From: Acuticoccus mangrovi
GTDB taxonomy: Bacteria > Pseudomonadota > Alphaproteobacteria > Rhizobiales > Amorphaceae
Length of the DNA stretch: 64,000 nt
Assembly: GCF_016411865.1 (NCBI RefSeq)
Contig: NZ_JAEKJA010000001.1
Coordinates: 558,001-622,000, forward strand
Direction of reading: 5' to 3'
Position 1 is the stretch's first letter. Each line of letters starts with the position of its first letter. Positions 62,483 to 64,000 of the stretch are shown in pieces. A program made the translations under genes and the position numbers. The notes beneath the pieces were generated by a model. It was not told the DNA's origin. It saw nothing but the letters and a program-made list of their open reading frames with translations, and made no database searches.

Positions 62483-63778
62483 TCAGCGCATCATCTGCGG
62501 TCGGAGGGTGAAGCTGAGGCCCACCGCGACGACGCCGCACACGAGCATCGGCATCAGCACCGGCCAGGCCGAGTCGGGCCAGATTCCGGCGTCGGAGAGG
62601 AGGCCCACGAGCACGCTCGCCACGGCGCCGCCACCCACCTGCAGGGCCCCGGCAAAGCCCGACGCGGTGCCCGCGAGCCGCGGCTCCACGCTGACCGAGC
62701 CGGCGAGCGCGTTGGGCAGCGACAGGCCATTGCCCACCGCCACCAGGAGCATCGGCGCGAAGAGGGCGGCGGGGTGGTGGATGAGAAGCAGCGCCCCGAC
62801 GGCGGAGACGATGGTGCCGAGCAGCGACAGGATGTTGCCGACCACGATCAGCGGGATGATGCCGAAGCGTTGTCCGAAGCGGCCGGTCACGAAGTTGCCG
62901 ATGATGTAGCCCACCGGCAGGAACATGAAGTAGAGCCCATAGCCTGCCGGCGACAGCCCGTAGACCGACTGCGAGACGAACACCGCCCCCGCCACGAAGG
63001 CGAAGAAGGAGACGCTGAGGAAGCAGAGGGTGAGGGCGAAGAGCCAGAAGGCCGGCACGTGGGCGAGCTCGCCCACCTCGCGCACGAAGCGGGCGAAGGC
63101 GTGCGTCGTGCCGGTGGCCGGGTGGGTCTCCTTGAGGCGGATCGCCGTCAGCACGAGCCCCGCGAGGCCGAGAAGGCCCATCGCGGCAAAGACGAGGCGC
63201 CACGAGGTCGCCTCCGAGATCACCCCGCCGAGGGCCGGCGTCATCATCGGCGCGATGGCCATGCCCATCGTCACGTAGCCGATCATCGAGGCGGCGCTCG
63301 CCGAGCCGTGCGTGTCGCGCACGATGGCGCGCGACAGGACGAGGCCGGTGCACCCGCCGAACGCCTGGACGATGCGCCCGGCGACGAGCACGTCCACCGT
63401 GGGTGCGAGGGCGCAGATGAGGGTGCCGATCAGAAACACCATCAGCCCGGCGAGGAGCACCGGACGGCGGCCGTAGATGTCGGAGACCGGGCCGACGACG
63501 ATCTGCCCGACAGCCGTCGCCGCGAGGTAGGCCGACAGGGTGAGCTGGATCGCCGAGGTGGAGGTGGCGAGATCCTCCTGCATCCGGGCGAGCGCCGGCA
63601 TGTGCATGTTGAGCGCCGTCGGCTGCACGGTGGAGACGAGCACCAAGAGCCCGATGGGAGCCGCCACCGGGACGGGGCGCTCGCGATCGAGGGCCGGGGC
63701 CCGCTCGTCGATCGTCACCGAAAGAACGGGATCGGCGGAGACGTCGGCAGACGCGGGCCGGCTGTGGTCCTCTGACAT
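62483..63778 (-). CDS. Bcr/CflA family drug efflux MFS transporter
   Basis: Major facilitator superfamily exporter with twelve predicted membrane segments, about 431 aa. Typical Bcr/CflA motifs are STVQPTALNMHMPALARMQE near residue 50, GQIVVGPVSDIYGRRPVLLA near 87 (MFS motif A) and GRIVQAFGGCTGLVLSRAIV near 130. ATG 63778 follows AGAGGA; a frame extension to 63811 is less likely. It stands alone on the minus strand and faces the iron operon end, with 3 bp between stops. Confidence 0.92.
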   Translation of the reverse strand: MSEDHSRPASADVSADPVLSVTIDERAPALDRERPVPVAAPIGLLVLVSTVQPTALNMHMPALARMQEDLATSTSAIQLTLSAYLAATAVGQIVVGPVSDIYGRRPVLLAGLMVFLIGTLICALAPTVDVLVAGRIVQAFGGCTGLVLSRAIVRDTHGSASAASMIGYVTMGMAIAPMMTPALGGVISEATSWRLVFAAMGLLGLAGLVLTAIRLKETHPATGTTHAFARFVREVGELAHVPAFWLFALTLCFLSVSFFAFVAGAVFVSQSVYGLSPAGYGLYFMFLPVGYIIGNFVTGRFGQRFGIIPLIVVGNILSLLGTIVSAVGALLLIHHPAALFAPMLLVAVGNGLSLPNALAGSVSVEPRLAGTASGFAGALQVGGGAVASVLVGLLSDAGIWPDSAWPVLMPMLVCGVVAVGLSFTLRPQMMR

Positions 63779-63929
63779 TCTTGGTCCTCTGCGGCCTTGC
63801 CGCCGTCTCATTGGCCCTTCCGCTCGTTGGGGGACGAGGCGGCCGAAGGGCAGGCTCGCGCCGCGGTGGGCGGCGGTCGCAGACTCACGTTCCGCTCGAA
63901 TGAACGCACTCGAGCGAATAAGACATGCT

Positions 63930-63947
63930 CCTATTCAACGAAATAGG
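63930..63947. promoter_or_regulatory. CCTATT-N6-AATAGG inverted repeat upstream of the efflux gene
   Basis: Perfect 6-bp arms (63930-63935 and 63942-63947) in the 222-bp region upstream of the MFS gene, a pattern suitable for a TetR- or MarR-type operator. The regulator gene would be beyond the window edge. Confidence 0.35.
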
Positions 63948-64000
63948 GCATCCCGCGCGCGATCGGACGCAGGGCGCTCTATCCCCCCGTCGTCGACATG

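Overview
The window is a 64 kb piece of a high-GC chromosome from an alphaproteobacterium, most likely of the Hyphomicrobiales/rhizobial side. Support comes from a complete PhyR-NepR-EcfG general stress locus with matching GGAAC-N16/17-CGTT promoters, an HWE-type histidine kinase, a glnB-glnA operon with a sigma-54 promoter, the order tig-clpP-clpX-lon-hup, and a RIME-like palindromic repeat. I see no insertion sequence, prophage, CRISPR array or rRNA. There is one tRNA gene, Leu with anticodon TAG.

Layout. 0-6.3 kb: a truncated TetR gene, a homocysteine S-methyltransferase-like gene, and a LacI-controlled acid-CoA module (MmgE/PrpD, LacI, CaiB, enoyl-CoA hydratase) with AACGTT-centred operators in front of both transcription units. 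6.5-13.3 kb: NUDIX hydrolase, PiT phosphate transporter, DedA protein, a PepSY/OmpR/histidine kinase operon, a VOC protein and a phosphoribosyltransferase. 13.3-25.1 kb: a large tricarboxylate module with TcuB, TcuA, an isocitrate/isopropylmalate dehydrogenase family enzyme, a second MmgE/PrpD protein, the transporter TctA/TctB/TctC, an alpha/beta hydrolase, and a second hydratase plus CaiB pair. TGTATACA-like sites lie in front of four of its transcription units. 25-35 kb: an EamA transporter, 2-hydroxyacid dehydrogenase, GntR and LysR regulators, class II aldolase, patatin, acetoacetate decarboxylase family protein, two orphan response regulators and a GMC oxidoreductase.

35-46 kb is housekeeping: glnA, glnB, NAD(P)HX repair, tRNA-Leu followed by a 36-bp tandem repeat, trigger factor with an extreme His/Asp tail, ClpP, ClpX, Lon and HU. 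46-54.7 kb holds an AI-2E family protein, a YihY/BrkB protein, and a stress region: CsbD, HWE kinase, a PNPOx-fold stress protein, EcfG, NepR, PhyR and a class II photolyase. 55-62.5 kb holds a secreted protein, a haloacid dehalogenase and an iron operon: imelysin, Bfd, bacterioferritin, di-heme c oxidoreductase, a second imelysin and a DUF1513 protein. The window closes with a Bcr/CflA-type efflux pump.

The strongest candidates for new biology are three. First, the tricarboxylate module may be a complete tricarballylate to cis-aconitate to itaconate to acyl-CoA route, because cis-aconitate decarboxylase belongs to the MmgE/PrpD family. Second, phyR carries a perfect 16-bp hairpin in its leader just downstream of its own EcfG promoter. 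Third, a six-gene operon joins two imelysins with a cytoplasmic ferritin pair and a di-heme enzyme. All assignments come from reading the sequence; no database search was possible.
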